Assembly: GCF_019320115.1 (NCBI RefSeq)
Contig: NC_089581.1
Coordinates: forward strand, 14,437,925-14,501,924
Direction: 5' to 3'
DNA length: 64,000 nucleotides
Origin: Miscanthus floridulus
Taxonomy: Eukaryota > Streptophyta > Magnoliopsida > Poales > Poaceae
The translations under genes were made by a program, and so were the position numbers. The notes below the pieces were generated by a model. That model searched no databases. It had not been told where the DNA came from and saw only the letters and a list, made by a program, of their open reading frames with translations. Position 1 is the stretch's first letter. Each line of letters opens with the position of its first letter. This document shows, one piece after another, positions 22,150 through 34,300 of the stretch.

Positions 22150-23410
22150 ATCTTAGAATTAATTTTTCCATGAAATGAAAAACTTAGAAAATAGTTAGAA
22201 AATTGTAGAAAATCCGTACTAGTTGAACTTGCGGACCGTGTTCAGCTCGGCAAGCATGTTCTCTGCCGAGCGGTAACGGACGTCAAGGAGGAGCTTTGAT
22301 TCTACGAGGGAGAGCGGCAACGGTCGTAGAAGACCGTGTTCCCTTTCTCGTAGAATCGGAGCTCTTCCTTAGCAAGTACGGTGCCGTCCGGTGGAGAAAT
22401 GCTCGCCGAGATGATCACGTTAGCAAGGTCAACTAGTACGGATGGTTATTTATTCAAACATGTTTTTGAGCTATAATTTGATGGATATTTGATAACTTCA
22501 GACCTACAAATGTCATCTACAAATGTTACTATCCTCGGCAACCTAAACGCCCACGAGCTCGCCGATGTCGAGCAGGTCACTTAGAATTATTTTTTTCATG
22601 AAATGAAATACTTAGAAATCATGCCTTTTATTTTTTAGAATTAAATTTTCCATGAAATGAAAAACTTAGAAAATAGTTAGAAAATTGTAGAAAATCCGTA
22701 CTAGTTGAACTTGCGGACCGTGTTCAGGTCGGCGAGCATGTTCTCTGCCGAACGGTAACGGACGTCAAGGAGGAGCTTTGATTCTATGAGGGAGAGCGGC
22801 AACGGTCGTGGAAGACCGTGTTCCCTTTCTCGTAGAATCGGAGCTCTTCCTTGGCCAAGTACGGTGCCGTCCGGTGGAGAAATGCTCGCCGAGTTGATCA
22901 CGTAAGCAAAGTCAACTAGTACGGATGGTCATTTATTGAAACATGTTTTTGAGCTATAATTTGATGGATATTTGATAACTTCAGATCTACAAATGTTACT
23001 ATCCTCGGCAACCTAAACGTCCGCTAGCTCGCCGATATCGAGCAGGTCACTTAGAATTATTTTTTCCATGAAATGAACTACTTAGAAATCATGCCTTTTT
23101 TTAGAATTAAATTTTCCATGAAATGAAAAACTTAGTAAATAGTTAGAAAATTATAGAAAATCCGTACTAGTTGAACTTGCGGACCGTGTTCAGCTCGGCC
23201 AACATATTCTCTGCCGAGCGGTAACGGACGTCAAGGAGGAACTTTGATGCTACGAGGGAGAGCGGCAACGGTCGTGGAAGACCATGTTCCCTTTCTCGTA
23301 GAATCGGAGCTCTTCCTTGGCCAAGTACGGTGCCGTCCGGTGGAGAAATGCTGGCCGAGATGATCACGTAAGCAAGATCAACTAGTACGGATGGTTATTT
23401 ATTGAAACAT
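22150..23410. repeat. Three tandem copies of a 466-482 bp unit with fold-back segments
   Basis: Copies are anchored by CCGTACTAGTTGAACTTGCG at 22214, 22696 and 23162. Each has an inverted repeat of about 24 bp, for example 22284-22308 pairing with 22347-22370 (core GATTCTACGAG / CTCGTAGAATC), with a smaller ACGGTC/GACCGT pair in the loop. Copies 2 and 3 share a 66-codon minus-strand frame (SPPDGTVLGQGRAP). Copy 1 lacks one base there and reads differently, so coding is doubtful. Confidence 0.85.
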
Positions 23411-23497
23411 GTGAAATCTGTACTAGTTTTGTTTAAATATATCATTTTAGAAAATATGAAATTTACACTAGTTTGCAAAAATAAGTATAGAAAGTAG

Positions 23498-24018
23498 ATG
23501 ACAACTAGTATCGGATCATCGGCCTCTCGTTCGGTTGCGAAACGACTGAGACCAGAACTCCCTCTCATTATCTGCGGCAAGTGTAAGCAGAAGATTGTGA
23601 TGAAGTACCGAGTCAAGAGACAGGGACCCAACAAGGGTCGTGTTTTCTACAAGTGCCCGGATCGCGATGTGAGTTTCTTACGCATTTTATCTTTATGGCT
23701 AATTGACCTGCTTTTCTTGAATATTTTTGACTAAATATTTTTTGGCTTTAATTACAGTGGGAGGGCAATGGATGCGATGGTTGGTACTGGGAGGAAGATT
23801 ATGCTACATACATGCAGAATTTGGGTGCGCTTGAGGTAGCGGCTGCTGCTGATGAGGCAGTGAGCCAGCAGGAGAAGCTTATTGATATTCAACAGAAGAA
23901 TGATTTGTCTGTTTTAGTTGTGTACGATCACGAAATAATTATGTTACTGAAGTGCATTGTAGTTTTAGTTTGTTTAGTGATAGTTGGGATTGCTTACGTT
24001 GTAGCCAGACTTAGTTAA
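23498..24018 (+). CDS. GRF-type zinc-finger protein with C-terminal membrane segment, two exons
   Basis: Proposed exons are 23498-23668 and 23758-24018 (143 aa). The GT donor at 23669 and the AG acceptor at 23757 join in phase. The protein reads CGKCKQKIVMKYRV, then KGRVFYKCPDRD, and across the junction WEGNGCDGWYWEEDY. This is the Cys-x-Cys, GR-x-FY-x-C and late Cys/Trp pattern of GRF zinc fingers, which bind nucleic acid in other proteins. A coiled segment rich in Ala, Glu and Gln follows. The end is a hydrophobic stretch, LLKCIVVLVCLVIVGIAYVV, just before the stop. It lies 90 bp upstream of the transposase in the same orientation. I see no stop or frameshift, unlike its neighbours. Its role in the element is unknown. 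Confidence 0.7.
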
Positions 24019-24107
24019 TTAATCAACCGTGTGTGTGTCATTTATGTTGTGTAATAAAATACTAAATTATGTTCAAGGTTTTCATAATTTGTCGTGTAAT
24101 ACAGATT

Positions 24108-27100
24108 ATGTCACGCCATTGGATGTACAATGCCGATCGCTGCTCCCAAGACTTTATTGAGGGCTTGCATTATTTCTTAGGTGTGGCCAAGGCAAATAAG
24201 CGGGATGGTTTCATGTGCTGTCCATGTGCCCTATGTAAGAATTTAAAGGAATATTCAAGCTCAATGAGTCTTTATTCATATTTGCTTAAGTCAGGTTTCA
24301 TGTCAAACTATATATGTTGGACTAAGCATGGAGAAAGCGAGGTCATGATGGAAGAAGGTGAAGGAGAAGATTTAGACATTGATGACATTATTGCTCAGTA
24401 TGGTGCCTTTGATGATACTACAATGGGGGGAGATGAAAAAGAGGTAGCGGTAGAAGATGATCTCGGTGATGCTCTTGGCGATGCCATTCGTGATGCACAA
24501 CAAGAATGGGAAAGTGAAAAAGAGAAAGTTAAGTTCGAGCGCATGCTTGAGGATCATAGGAAGTTGCTATACCCGATGGCCGAAGAGGGGCAAAAAAAGC
24601 TGGGTACAACACTGGAATTGCTACAGTGGAAGGCAAAGAATGGTATATCCGACAAGGCATTTGGGAATTTATTGAGCCTCATAAAGAAGATGCTTCTGAA
24701 GCCAAATGAATTGCCCACCACTACGTACGAAGCAAAAAAGGTTGTCTGCCCATTGGGATTAAAAATTCAGAAGATACATGCATGTCCTAATAACTGCATC
24801 CTCTACCATGGCAATGAATACGAGAATTTGGATGAATGTCCGGTATGTAAAGCATCGCGGTATAAGATCAGGCGCGATGATCCTGATGACGTCGAGGGTG
24901 AACAACGTCCTAGAAAGAAAATCCCTGCATGGTTATGCATGAAGCAGAGTACTAGTCATAGCACTTGGCCAGTTACTCTATGTATCTACAACCTTCCTCC
25001 ATGGTTATGCATAAAGCGGAAGTTCATTATGATGCCGATCCTCATCCAAGGTCCGAGGCAACCTAGCAACGATATTGATGTCTATCTGAAGCCATTAGTT
25101 GAAGAACTTCTAGTTTTATAGAACAAACCAGGTGTACGTGTCTGGGATGAGTACAAACAAGAACACTTTGACCTACGAGCAATGTTGTTCGTAACAATCA
25201 ATGATTGGCCTGCTTTAAGTAATCTTTCAGGTTAGACAAATAAAGGATATAATGCATGCACACATTGTTTTGATGACCTTGACAGTATATATTTGAAAAG
25301 ATGCCGAAAGGTCGTGTACCTTGGCCATCGTCGATTCCTTCCGTTGAATCACCAAGTAAGAAAGAAAGGGAAGTATTTTAAAGGTAAGCCAGACCATCGG
25401 AAGAAGCCTCATAACCAAACCGGCGAAGATGTACTCGCAATGGTCAAGGATGTGAAAGTAGTATTTGGAAAGGGACAAGGCAGTGAATCTATTCCCAAAG
25501 ATGCTAAGGGATACGCACCCATGTGGAAGAAGAAGTCCATCTTTTGGGAGCTACCCTATTGGCAAGTCCTAGAGGTCCGCAACGCAATCGACGTGATGCA
25601 CCTGACAAAGAATCTTTGTGTGAACCTGTTAGGATTCATAGGTGTATACGGGAAGCCAAAGGATTCACTTGAAGCACGCCAGGACTTAAAGGGCATGAAA
25701 GAACGAGACAACCTTCATCCAGAGAAGATAGATGATGGACGTCATTACTTAAGTCCTGCTAGCTACACGCTTAGCAAAGAAGAGAGGGACAGCATGTTCG
25801 AATGTCTAAGCAGCATCAAGGTCCCATCGGGATTCTCCTCCAATATAAAGGGTATAATTGTCGGGGACCTAATACCAGGGTACCCCAGGAGGTGGAACCG
25901 ATAACCACCAAATGTAAAAAACTCCTGGACGCATAAGGGCGCCATGTCATCCCTTGTTCGAGTGACAGGGGTTCGGTTCCGCCTCGCCCAACACCTTTGA
26001 GACAGGCTCGGTCTCGCCCGAGGGCCGAGGGATAAACTCCGTCTCGCCCGACGCCTTGAGGACGGGCTCGGTCCCGCCCGAGGGCTGAGGGATGAGTTCC
26101 GACTCGCCCGATCCCGGAGGGGTGGGGTCAGCCTCACCCGACGCCTTTGTGGGATAACCCTGCCTCGCCCCAAAGGCTCAAGGCTAATCTCCGTCTCGCC
26201 CGACGCCTATAGGGCGGGCTCGGTCCCGCCCGAAGGCTAAGGGATAGATTCCGCCTCGCCCGACCCCGGAGGGATAGGGTTAGTCTCGCCCAAGAGATAG
26301 GGATTGGCCTCCACCCGACGGCCCAGAACGAACCTCGCCCTGATCGATATCTATCCCTCATAACGATGAGTACAGGACGAGACAAGACGTTCGGGTCAAC
26401 CATGGCTCCAATGACCATACCCTGCGCCCTGACAGGAAAAGAACTGCCAGGGAACGACAGGACTGATGCTTTAGACCCTTTCGGGCGCCGCAGAGCCCAA
26501 AAGGTATTACAGGTGCGTGCACCTCACTCTGTAGAGTTGTAGGCGCCGCCTTTAGCTCTGGGACACGGAACCCAACGAAGATATACGACAACCGCTACGC
26601 TCCAAGAACGGATTTGCTATCTCCACGAACGACGGATACTCCGTCACCGCGCTGTGGACCCAAGGGAGCGGGGGGCCCTCTTCCCGACCCCTCAGGTCCT
26701 CCCAGTCAGAGAGCCTTGGCCACGGCGCTACACCGGACCCCGACCCCGAATTCTCCTAACAAGAATCATGGGAACCAGAAGGCGTGTGGAACAAGGTTGG
26801 GGGGAGGCTCCTAAGTCAAAACCACTGTACTACAACCCATACCCTGGGGGCAGCATGCTGCGACTAATCTGACATCCTACAGAGATATCGACAACATCGT
26901 AAGCACTTATCTTCCTTCGCACTCATCAGAATGGGGACCTGAGCAGGTAGACATGAGCCACAAGGCTAAGTAGAGTACGCATCCTGGAGCCCTCACCCTT
27001 GTAAAGCCAGCCCCTTCATCTATAAAAGGGGAGGCGCATCCTCCATCAAAGGGACGGGAAAAAAGAGAACCGAACAATAGAACGCACTCACACACATTCA

Positions 27101-28739
27101 AGCAGCTACGAAGCTCTTGACGACCTTTCAATCCTTCGATCAGAGACTTGGGACCAGTCCCTCTCTCGGCAGTTTGTATCCCTTACTACAGATCGTTTAC
27201 GGTGCTAATAACACAAGCAGCAACAAACTGGACGTAGGGACGTTCTGCTCGAACCAGTATAAATCCTGTGTCCTTTAGCGCACCATCCGAGCCTAATGCG
27301 CATTACTATAAATTTACTTGCCGGTGCTTGTACGAAACACCGACAATAATAAATGTGCCAGATAAGAAATTCCTAAACTTAAAGTCCCATGACTGCCACG
27401 TGCTTATGACGCAATTGCTTCCAGTTGCTTTAAGAGGAATTCTACCTCCACATGTACGTCTAGCCACCGTGAAGCTATGTGCATTCCTCAATGCAATTTC
27501 TCAGAAGGCAATCAATCCAGTGGAACTAGCTACTCTACAGAATGATGTGGTTCAATGTCTTGTCAGCTTTGAGTTGGTGTTCCCTCCATCCTTCTTTAAT
27601 ATCATGACACACATCCTAGTTCATTTGGTGAAGGAGATTAGTATTCTTGGACCTGTGTTCTTACATAACATGTTCCCCTTCGAGAGGTTTATGGGAGTCT
27701 TGAAGAAATATGTGAAAGTCCGTTCTAAGCCTAAAGGAAGCATCGCCCAGGGCTATGGAACATAGGAGGTCATTGAGTTCTGTGTTGACTTTATTCCTGA
27801 CCTTGCCCCGATTGGCGTTCCCGAATCACGACACGAGGGGCGACTCAGTGGTAAAGGAACTTTAGGGGAGAAAACATATATCGGCATGGAAGACGATTAT
27901 TTCAATAAAGCACACTACACAGTTCTTCAGAACTCGTCATTGGTGCATCCGTACATCGAGATACATAAGGAGTTCTTACGATCCAAATTTCTAGGGAAGA
28001 CTAAAGCTTGGATTAGGCGTCAGCACATGGAAAGTTTCAGTGGTTGGTTGCGAAAAGAATGTCAAGGCGATGACAATATTGATGAGCAACTGTATTTGTT
28101 GGCTAGGCAGCCATCGTGGCATATCCTCACGTACCAAGGGTACGAGATAAATGGGAATATATTTTACACAGTTGCCCAAGATAAAAGGAGCACCAATCAA
28201 AATAGTGGTGTTCGCATAGATGGAACAGATCCAAATGGGAATATACAAACATATTATGGCCGCATAGAAGAGATATGGGAACTAGACTACGCACCTAATT
28301 TTAAAGTCCCTTTGTTCCGGTGCCAATGGGTGAAGTTGACCGGAGGAGGGGTAACAGTCGACAAAGAGTATGGAATGACAACAGTAGACCTCAACAATAT
28401 TGGGTACAAAGAGGAACCATTCATCCTTGCTGTCGATGTGAGTCAGGTGTTCTATGTGAAAGACATGTCTACAAAATCAAAGAGAGGAAAAAACGAAGAC
28501 ATCAACTCAATGATCAATGAGCTAAAGCGCCATATAATTCTTTTTGGGAAAATAAATATAGTGGGAATTGAAGATAAGTCAGACATGTCAGAAGATTACG
28601 AAAAAATGTCCGAATTCCACCCTTCATAGTGAAGAAAGATCCAAGCATCATGTTAAATGATGAAGACACTCCATGGTTACGACAAGATCATAACCAAGGG
28701 TCATACGTCAAGAAGAAATTCACTGTTGTGCCCGCATGA
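24108..28739 (+). pseudogene. TNP2-like CACTA transposase, disrupted
   Basis: Start chosen at MSRHWMYNADRCSQ (24108), the usual beginning of the transposase-associated domain, which continues CCPCALCKNLKEY and GFMSNYICWTKHGE. An acidic linker follows, then the Transposase_21 region: CPNNCILYHGNEYENLDECP at about 24785, TSHSTWPVTLCIYNLPPWLC at about 24950, FVTINDWPALSNLSG at about 25190 and NAIDVMHLTKNLCVNLLG at about 25580. The DUF4218 part is at 27350-27870 and a DUF4216-like part at 28190-28440. A segment seems deleted near 24935. Stops occur at 25119, about 25232 and 27763. A frame change lies near 28610, before the likely original end VKKKFTVVPA at 28737. A solo LTR splits the gene at 25859-27345. 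Confidence 0.88.
25859..27345 (+). mobile_element. Solo LTR inside the CACTA transposase
   Basis: 1487 bp beginning TGTCGGGGACC and ending ACCGACA, with inverted termini TGTCGG/CCGACA. ATAAT flanks both sides (25854-25858, 27346-27350). Removing it with one flank restores the transposase frame GIINVPDKKF. No internal retroelement sequence remains, so it arose by LTR-LTR recombination. TATAAAAGG at 27021-27029 is a plausible promoter. Several degenerate tandem units with TCGCCCGA and GGGCTCGGTC occur at 25980-26330. The style matches large grass gypsy LTRs. Confidence 0.88.
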
Positions 28740-28805
28740 TACAACGATGCATGTTTAATATATTATATTTTAGAGACGGATATTATGTAATATGTTATGA
28801 CTTCA

Positions 28806-29725
28806 CAATTGTAGATCTTGCTGAGATGATCAAACTTGGTATTCAAAGTTTTTTCATCTGAGGTTATTTAGTGTCTCATTTGAGCAAGTTTGACCAAGTC
28901 AAATTTGGTCAAATAAAAAAACAACACTTTGACTCTAGTATTATGAACTCTAAATGACTTCAAACTGAAAAGTTTTGAATACCAAGTTTGTTAAACTCAA
29001 AAAGATCTACAATTGTTGTTTTGGTCAACTTTCCATTTGAGAAAGTTTGAACGGTTCAAATTTGTGATTTTTAAATTTCGACGCCTACAAACTAGTTTTC
29101 GGGTCCCTAGATTGTCTCAAATTGAAAAGTTTTGAATACCGAGTTTGTTAAGCTCATCAATATATACAATCCTTATATAGGCCATTTTTTCATTTGAGAA
29201 AGTTTGAACAAAATGTAGTTCAAATTTCACAAGTGTGTGACATAGTTTTAGAAAGTATATATGAGATTCAAGAAGTTGAGACTAGTGTTTGATAAAATTT
29301 CTCAAATGGGAAAATAAGCTATGTAACAATTGTAGATCTTGCTGAGATGATCAAACTTGGTATTCAGAGTTTTTTCATCTGAGGCCATTTAGTGTCTCAT
29401 TTGAGCAAGTTTGACCAAGTCAAATTTGGTCAAATAAAAAAACAACACTTTGACTCTAGTATTTTGAACTCTAAATGACTTCAAACTGAAAAGTTTTGAA
29501 TACCAAGTTTGTTAAACTAAAAAAGATCTACAATTGTTGTTTTGGTCAACTTTCCATTTGAGAAAGTTTGGACGGTTCAAATTTGTGATTTTTAAATTTC
29601 GACGCCTATAAACTAGTTTTCGGGACCCTAGATTGTCTCAAATTGAAAAGTTTTGAATACCGAGTTTGTTAAGCTCATCAATATATACAATCCTTATATA
29701 GGCCATTTTTCATTTGAAAAAGTTG
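28806..29725. repeat. Pair of direct repeats of about 400 bp with internal inverted segments
   Basis: Copies begin CAATTGTAGATCTTGCTGAG at 28806 and 29327 and stay very similar for about 400 bp (to about 29205 and 29725). Within each, an early segment (AACTTGGTATTCAAAG) recurs in inverted form about 170 bp later, next to GATCTACAATTG. It lies directly after the transposase gene and may be its 3' UTR or intergenic filler. Confidence 0.8.
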
Positions 29726-30120
29726 TAGAACAAAAAATACTATATTTTCTCTATTTTTATAGGTTCAACAAAAAATTCCTGTCAATTTTGGTCAAAAACC
29801 GAGAAAAAATTAAAACATTGACGTTACAATAATGTGATAATAAATTTCCTATCGAATAATATTAGTTTTATTAATTTTAAGTTACAAATATATTTTTGCA
29901 TTAACAAAATACTTAGTATTAGTAACATTTATATTCTATATTCATAAAAGAAATTAAAAACTTTAGGTTACAAAATTTTCCTATTTACAATAAATAATTA
30001 GTTAATCAATAGTATTTTTTAAAATAAATATTGCAAAGTGTTGAAGTTGCTATGGAATTAATTGATTAACCTAGTATTAAACAAAATCAAAATCCCAGGC
30101 CTTTCCAATTACGCGGGCGG
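29726..30120. other. AT-rich spacer within the CACTA element
   Basis: No coding or repeat structure that I can support. Confidence 0.5.
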
Positions 30121-30130
30121 GTTGGCAAAA

Positions 30131-30412
30131 TTTTCAGGGCTTCAGTCCCGGCCCAGACCAAGAACCGGGACTAAAGGGTGGGCGGCAATTTCGGTGCCCG
30201 CCAAAAAAATACCTTTAGTCCCGGCTGGTAACACCAGCCGGGACTAAAGGATATTTAGTCCCGGCTGGTAAGACCAACCGGGACTAAAGGTCAGTCCCGG
30301 CTGGTAAGACCAACCGGGACTAAAGGGTTGGACCTTTAGTCCCGGTTGGTATTACCAGCCGGGTCTAAATGTCCTTTAGTCCCGGCTGGTGTTACCAGCC
30401 GGGACTAAAGGG
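30131..30412. promoter_or_regulatory. Internal block of subterminal-type repeats before the TNPA-like gene
   Basis: At least six arms of CTTTAGTCCCGGCTGGTAA-type repeats in inverted pairs, the same motif as at both element ends, but in mid-element. It is followed by TATATATAT (30421-30429), then a GC-rich segment (30470-30650) that looks like a 5' UTR, and an AT-rich likely intron up to the first coding exon at 31347. It is best read as the promoter of the second transcription unit. Confidence 0.7.
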
Positions 30413-31346
30413 TCGCGGGCTATATATATCGAACGTTTGTTATGTTCATCTTCGATCTCGCCTCCGTCGCTCAGCCCCGCCTGGCCACGCCATCTGCCGT
30501 CGTCGAGCTCGTCTCTGCCGCGCCACCGTCATCGTCTACCCCCGCCCGGCCACGCCATTCTCCAGGCCCGCATCGCCGCATCCCGTCTCCACCGCCGCAC
30601 CCGACCCCACCCTCCGTCGCCGACGCTTCCTGCGCGCCCACGCCGTACGGCCTCCGTCGAACTTGATCTTGATCTGCTGCTCTCGATCGGCCATGTTTTT
30701 TAGATTTTTTTTACAAAGTCTCGGCTGTATGTTAGATTAAAATAAGTACATATAGTTTATTGTTAGTTTTTTAGTTATTTTTAGATAGTTTTTGATATAT
30801 TAGATTTAAATGTATTAAAATTTAATTAGTATTTTATTTAGATAGTTTTTTTAGATAGTTTTTTATTATAGTTTTTGATATATGTTAGATTAAAATGTAT
30901 TATCTATTACTAGTTTATCTAATTTCATGTTAGATTTATTTAATTGGATTTAGTAATTATATATTCTATCTGATCTCTATATATATTATATCTAGAGAGA
31001 GATTCTATATGTATACATATGTACTTAATTATTTCTATATGTATATATACATGTACTTATTTTCATGTGTTGAGAGAGAGAGAAAATTGTATCTAGAGAG
31101 ACATTCTATGTGTATCACATGCATATCTAGAGATATAGACATATGCACTTATTTCTATGTGTTGAGAGAGAGAGAAAATATATTGTATCATTCTATGTAT
31201 ATATATATACATGTACTTATTTCCATGTTGATGAAATATTGTGTGTTATTATATTTAATTGGATTTAGTAATTCTATATGTGTTATCACATGTACTTATG
31301 TTATGTACCATAGTAATTCTATCTATGTGTTATCTTGAAGATACAA

Positions 31347-34300
31347 ATGGCTGCTCCGGATGATAACTTGAGTGATGACATAATGGCGGATATTATCAAC
31401 GCCGGCACCAATGTGGATGTAGATGACACGAGTCAGTACTTTGCTGATTATGAGGATATCTTGAATATGCCGGTGGTTGAAGATCAACAAATTATCGCGC
31501 AAGAAAATACTGGCGAGGTATATTCGATTATCTATCATCTCTTATAGATGCATGCGTACGTATATTTGTTGTTAATCGTTGTGTTTCTACTCATGTAGCC
31601 GGTCTCTGGATCTACATCAACCACCGACAAAAGTAGGAAAGTCCGAGGGCCAAAAAAGCCATTAGAGGGTAGTTTCATAATATCAGAATTCGACACCGAC
31701 ACTGGCAAACCATTGGGACCACATGCTCAGACATATGTCAATCAATGTGGGTTCGTTGTAAGGGATAGGATCCCAGTTAGTGCTCGTGAATGGAAGCAGA
31801 AGATATCCACTCCTAATGTTAGTTTTGTATCTGATCGTGACAAGAACCTAGCTTGGAGAGATATCACTCAGCATTTCACATTACAAGCAGATGATGCTTT
31901 GAAGGAGCTAGTGAGGGATTGGACAATGAAGAAGATGGCAACATTGTTCCAGAGTTGGAAGAAGACATTGTATAAAAAGTTTATCTTAAAGAATGCTACG
32001 CCGAATTTCAATGCTAAGGCGTTTGTCAAGTTGGAGTCCCATTGGGATGCCTTCGTAGAATACAAGACATCCCAAGACAGTGAGGAACGTGTGATGAGGA
32101 ATCGACAGAATGCCCGACAGAAGCAATACCATCATCGCATGGGATCAGGTGGTTATAAGAGTGCTATTCCGAAGTGGCAGAACCTAGAAGCAGAGATTAC
32201 TGCCAAGGGAATCATACCTGAAACAATAGAGAAGAACTGGCCTCAACGCGCGAAGAATTGGTTCTACGCTCATGGGGGAAGCCTAGACCCAGACACTGGC
32301 AAGCTAATTTTCGGCCAAAAAATTGAGAGAGCAACACAGAGACTAGCTCATGCTAGGGAAGAAGCTGATAGTGGTGTTTTCAAGCCCAACAGAGAGAAGG
32401 ATGAATTGACATATGCCCTAGAGAATCCTGAACACGGTGGTCGAACAAGAGGCTATGGGGCGCTTCCGTGGCTACATGCATTCCCAGCAGACAAGGATAC
32501 CTACAGAAGCCGCTAGAGAAAGAAGGATGAGGAGGCAGAACGAATCCGTGCATTGGAGCAATTTGTTGATGAGTCACGACAAGTATTGCTTGAATCACGT
32601 GAACAAGAAAAATCTCTTGAGGCAAGAATGCAGGAGGAGATCAAGAGGCAAGTGCAGCTAGCAATGAGTCAAATGCAATCGCAATCAACGCCGGGAGTCA
32701 CCATTAGCCCCGTTGGTCAGATGAAAAGCAGTTGTGCTTCTACGGAGCTGCCAGTTATTCAAGACGACGCTGGGTTGCGCTTCCCTGTTGATGACATTAC
32801 CGAGCCTCTAACAACATGTGAGCTGCACATTCCAGATGGTAATAATGCATCAATCATGGTGGCTGTCGGGGTTGTATCTCCAATAGACCGAATGAAGACA
32901 CCAAGAATCCATGGGTTAGTTATTCAACCTAGATATGCTAGCGTCTCGGTCGATAGAGTGCTCAAAGGTTACAGCAATGTTCCTCTTGACATTGAAGGCG
33001 GTGATGGGGAGAAGACACTAGGAGAAGCAGAGAAGACATTTATTCAATGGCGCAAACGCTTCATCATCATTCCTGGGGCGCCACCGCTTCCCCTACCTCA
33101 CCCTAGGTACGAATGAAAGTGAATGAAATATTATTTTCCATTAATTTTCTATTGGCTTAAAAACTAATTGACACACAACTTGTTTTTGTAGCAGGGTCTC
33201 CCCCCAGCCTAGCCTAATCATTCATTCCCCATCTCATCACAGCGTCGCGGGGGGCGAGACGACTTCATCCCCATGACGATCGCCAACTCCTACACCGGCC
33301 CCATCGCCTCCACAACGATCTCCAACTCCTACACCGGCCCCACCGCCTCCACAACGATCTCCAACGCCTCCACGCCGGTCTCCACCAACACCGGCCACAT
33401 CGCCTCCACGCCGGTCTCCAACACCGCCCCCACCCCCTCCACAGCGACGCACTACAAAGACGTCTAAGGTCCCGGCGGCAAAGAAGACCCCGAGAAAAAG
33501 AGTTATTTCTCAAGAAATACTTTCTAAAAAGACTGATGAACAAATAGCAGCTAAAGAAGACAAAAAAGTGAAAGATTTTTTTATAGATACCAAAAAGAAG
33601 AGTCAAGCAAAGCTTAAGGAGAAGCCGTACTTTTACCTACCACGATAGGTGCTGAGGCAGAAGGTCGATGCTCACAAGAAAAAGATGATTGAACTTCGTA
33701 AGCCTTCGCCACTATCAGACTATGACCGCTCCCTCGTGAAATCACATGATGCAGATAAGAAAAGGAAAAGAGCATCAGGGAAGGATGTCCCACAGCTCGG
33801 ACAACAGAAGCAACCAATGCAAAATCTTGTTGTTGCTAATCAATATGGTTCCAACATAGAAGTCTATCGACCAGACAACTCTGGAGAAGTGTCAGTTCAA
33901 GCCCTTAATGCTTTTTTTCAAGATACTGGTTTAACCTTGGATCAATTGACGGGCAAAGCTCCAATCCAGAACCTGGAAGTTGATACCTGGAAGACTTATA
34001 AATATGGCAAAAGTTTGTACAACCCTGCGGCTCTGAATGAATTGGGTACGCAAATGTACTTGCTCAACAAGTGGTACATGTAGGCGTGTGGCAGGGGTGA
34101 GCAGTGGATCTTTGTCAGATTTAGAGACCATCATTACTTCCGTGGCGATGACATCTTACATATTAGTTTCGAAGAATTGCATCAACTATACCACATGGAC
34201 GCTATGGACAAATCAATCATTAGCTCCTTTTGTTTGTAAGTGATTCTTACTTTTATTTAATAAACTCGCTTCCATGCGTACGTGTATATAATTATCCTCA

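Noticed and set aside
22701..23367. 66-codon minus-strand frames in the triplicated unit as a conserved small gene
   Set aside because: The third copy (22214 region) has a one-base difference that changes the frame, and the similarity is explained by recent duplication.
25980..26330. Regularly spaced short repeats as a possible CRISPR-like array
   Set aside because: The units are degenerate, vary in length and sit inside a plant LTR; no unique spacers.
30369..30740. 123-codon Arg/Pro-rich frames before the TNPA-like gene
   Set aside because: GC-rich sequence after the TATA box is better read as 5' UTR; there is no motif and several overlapping frames are open.
33237..33606. Gly/Arg/Trp-rich minus-strand frames
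   Set aside because: They are the antisense of the Thr/Pro repeat region of the TNPA-like gene.
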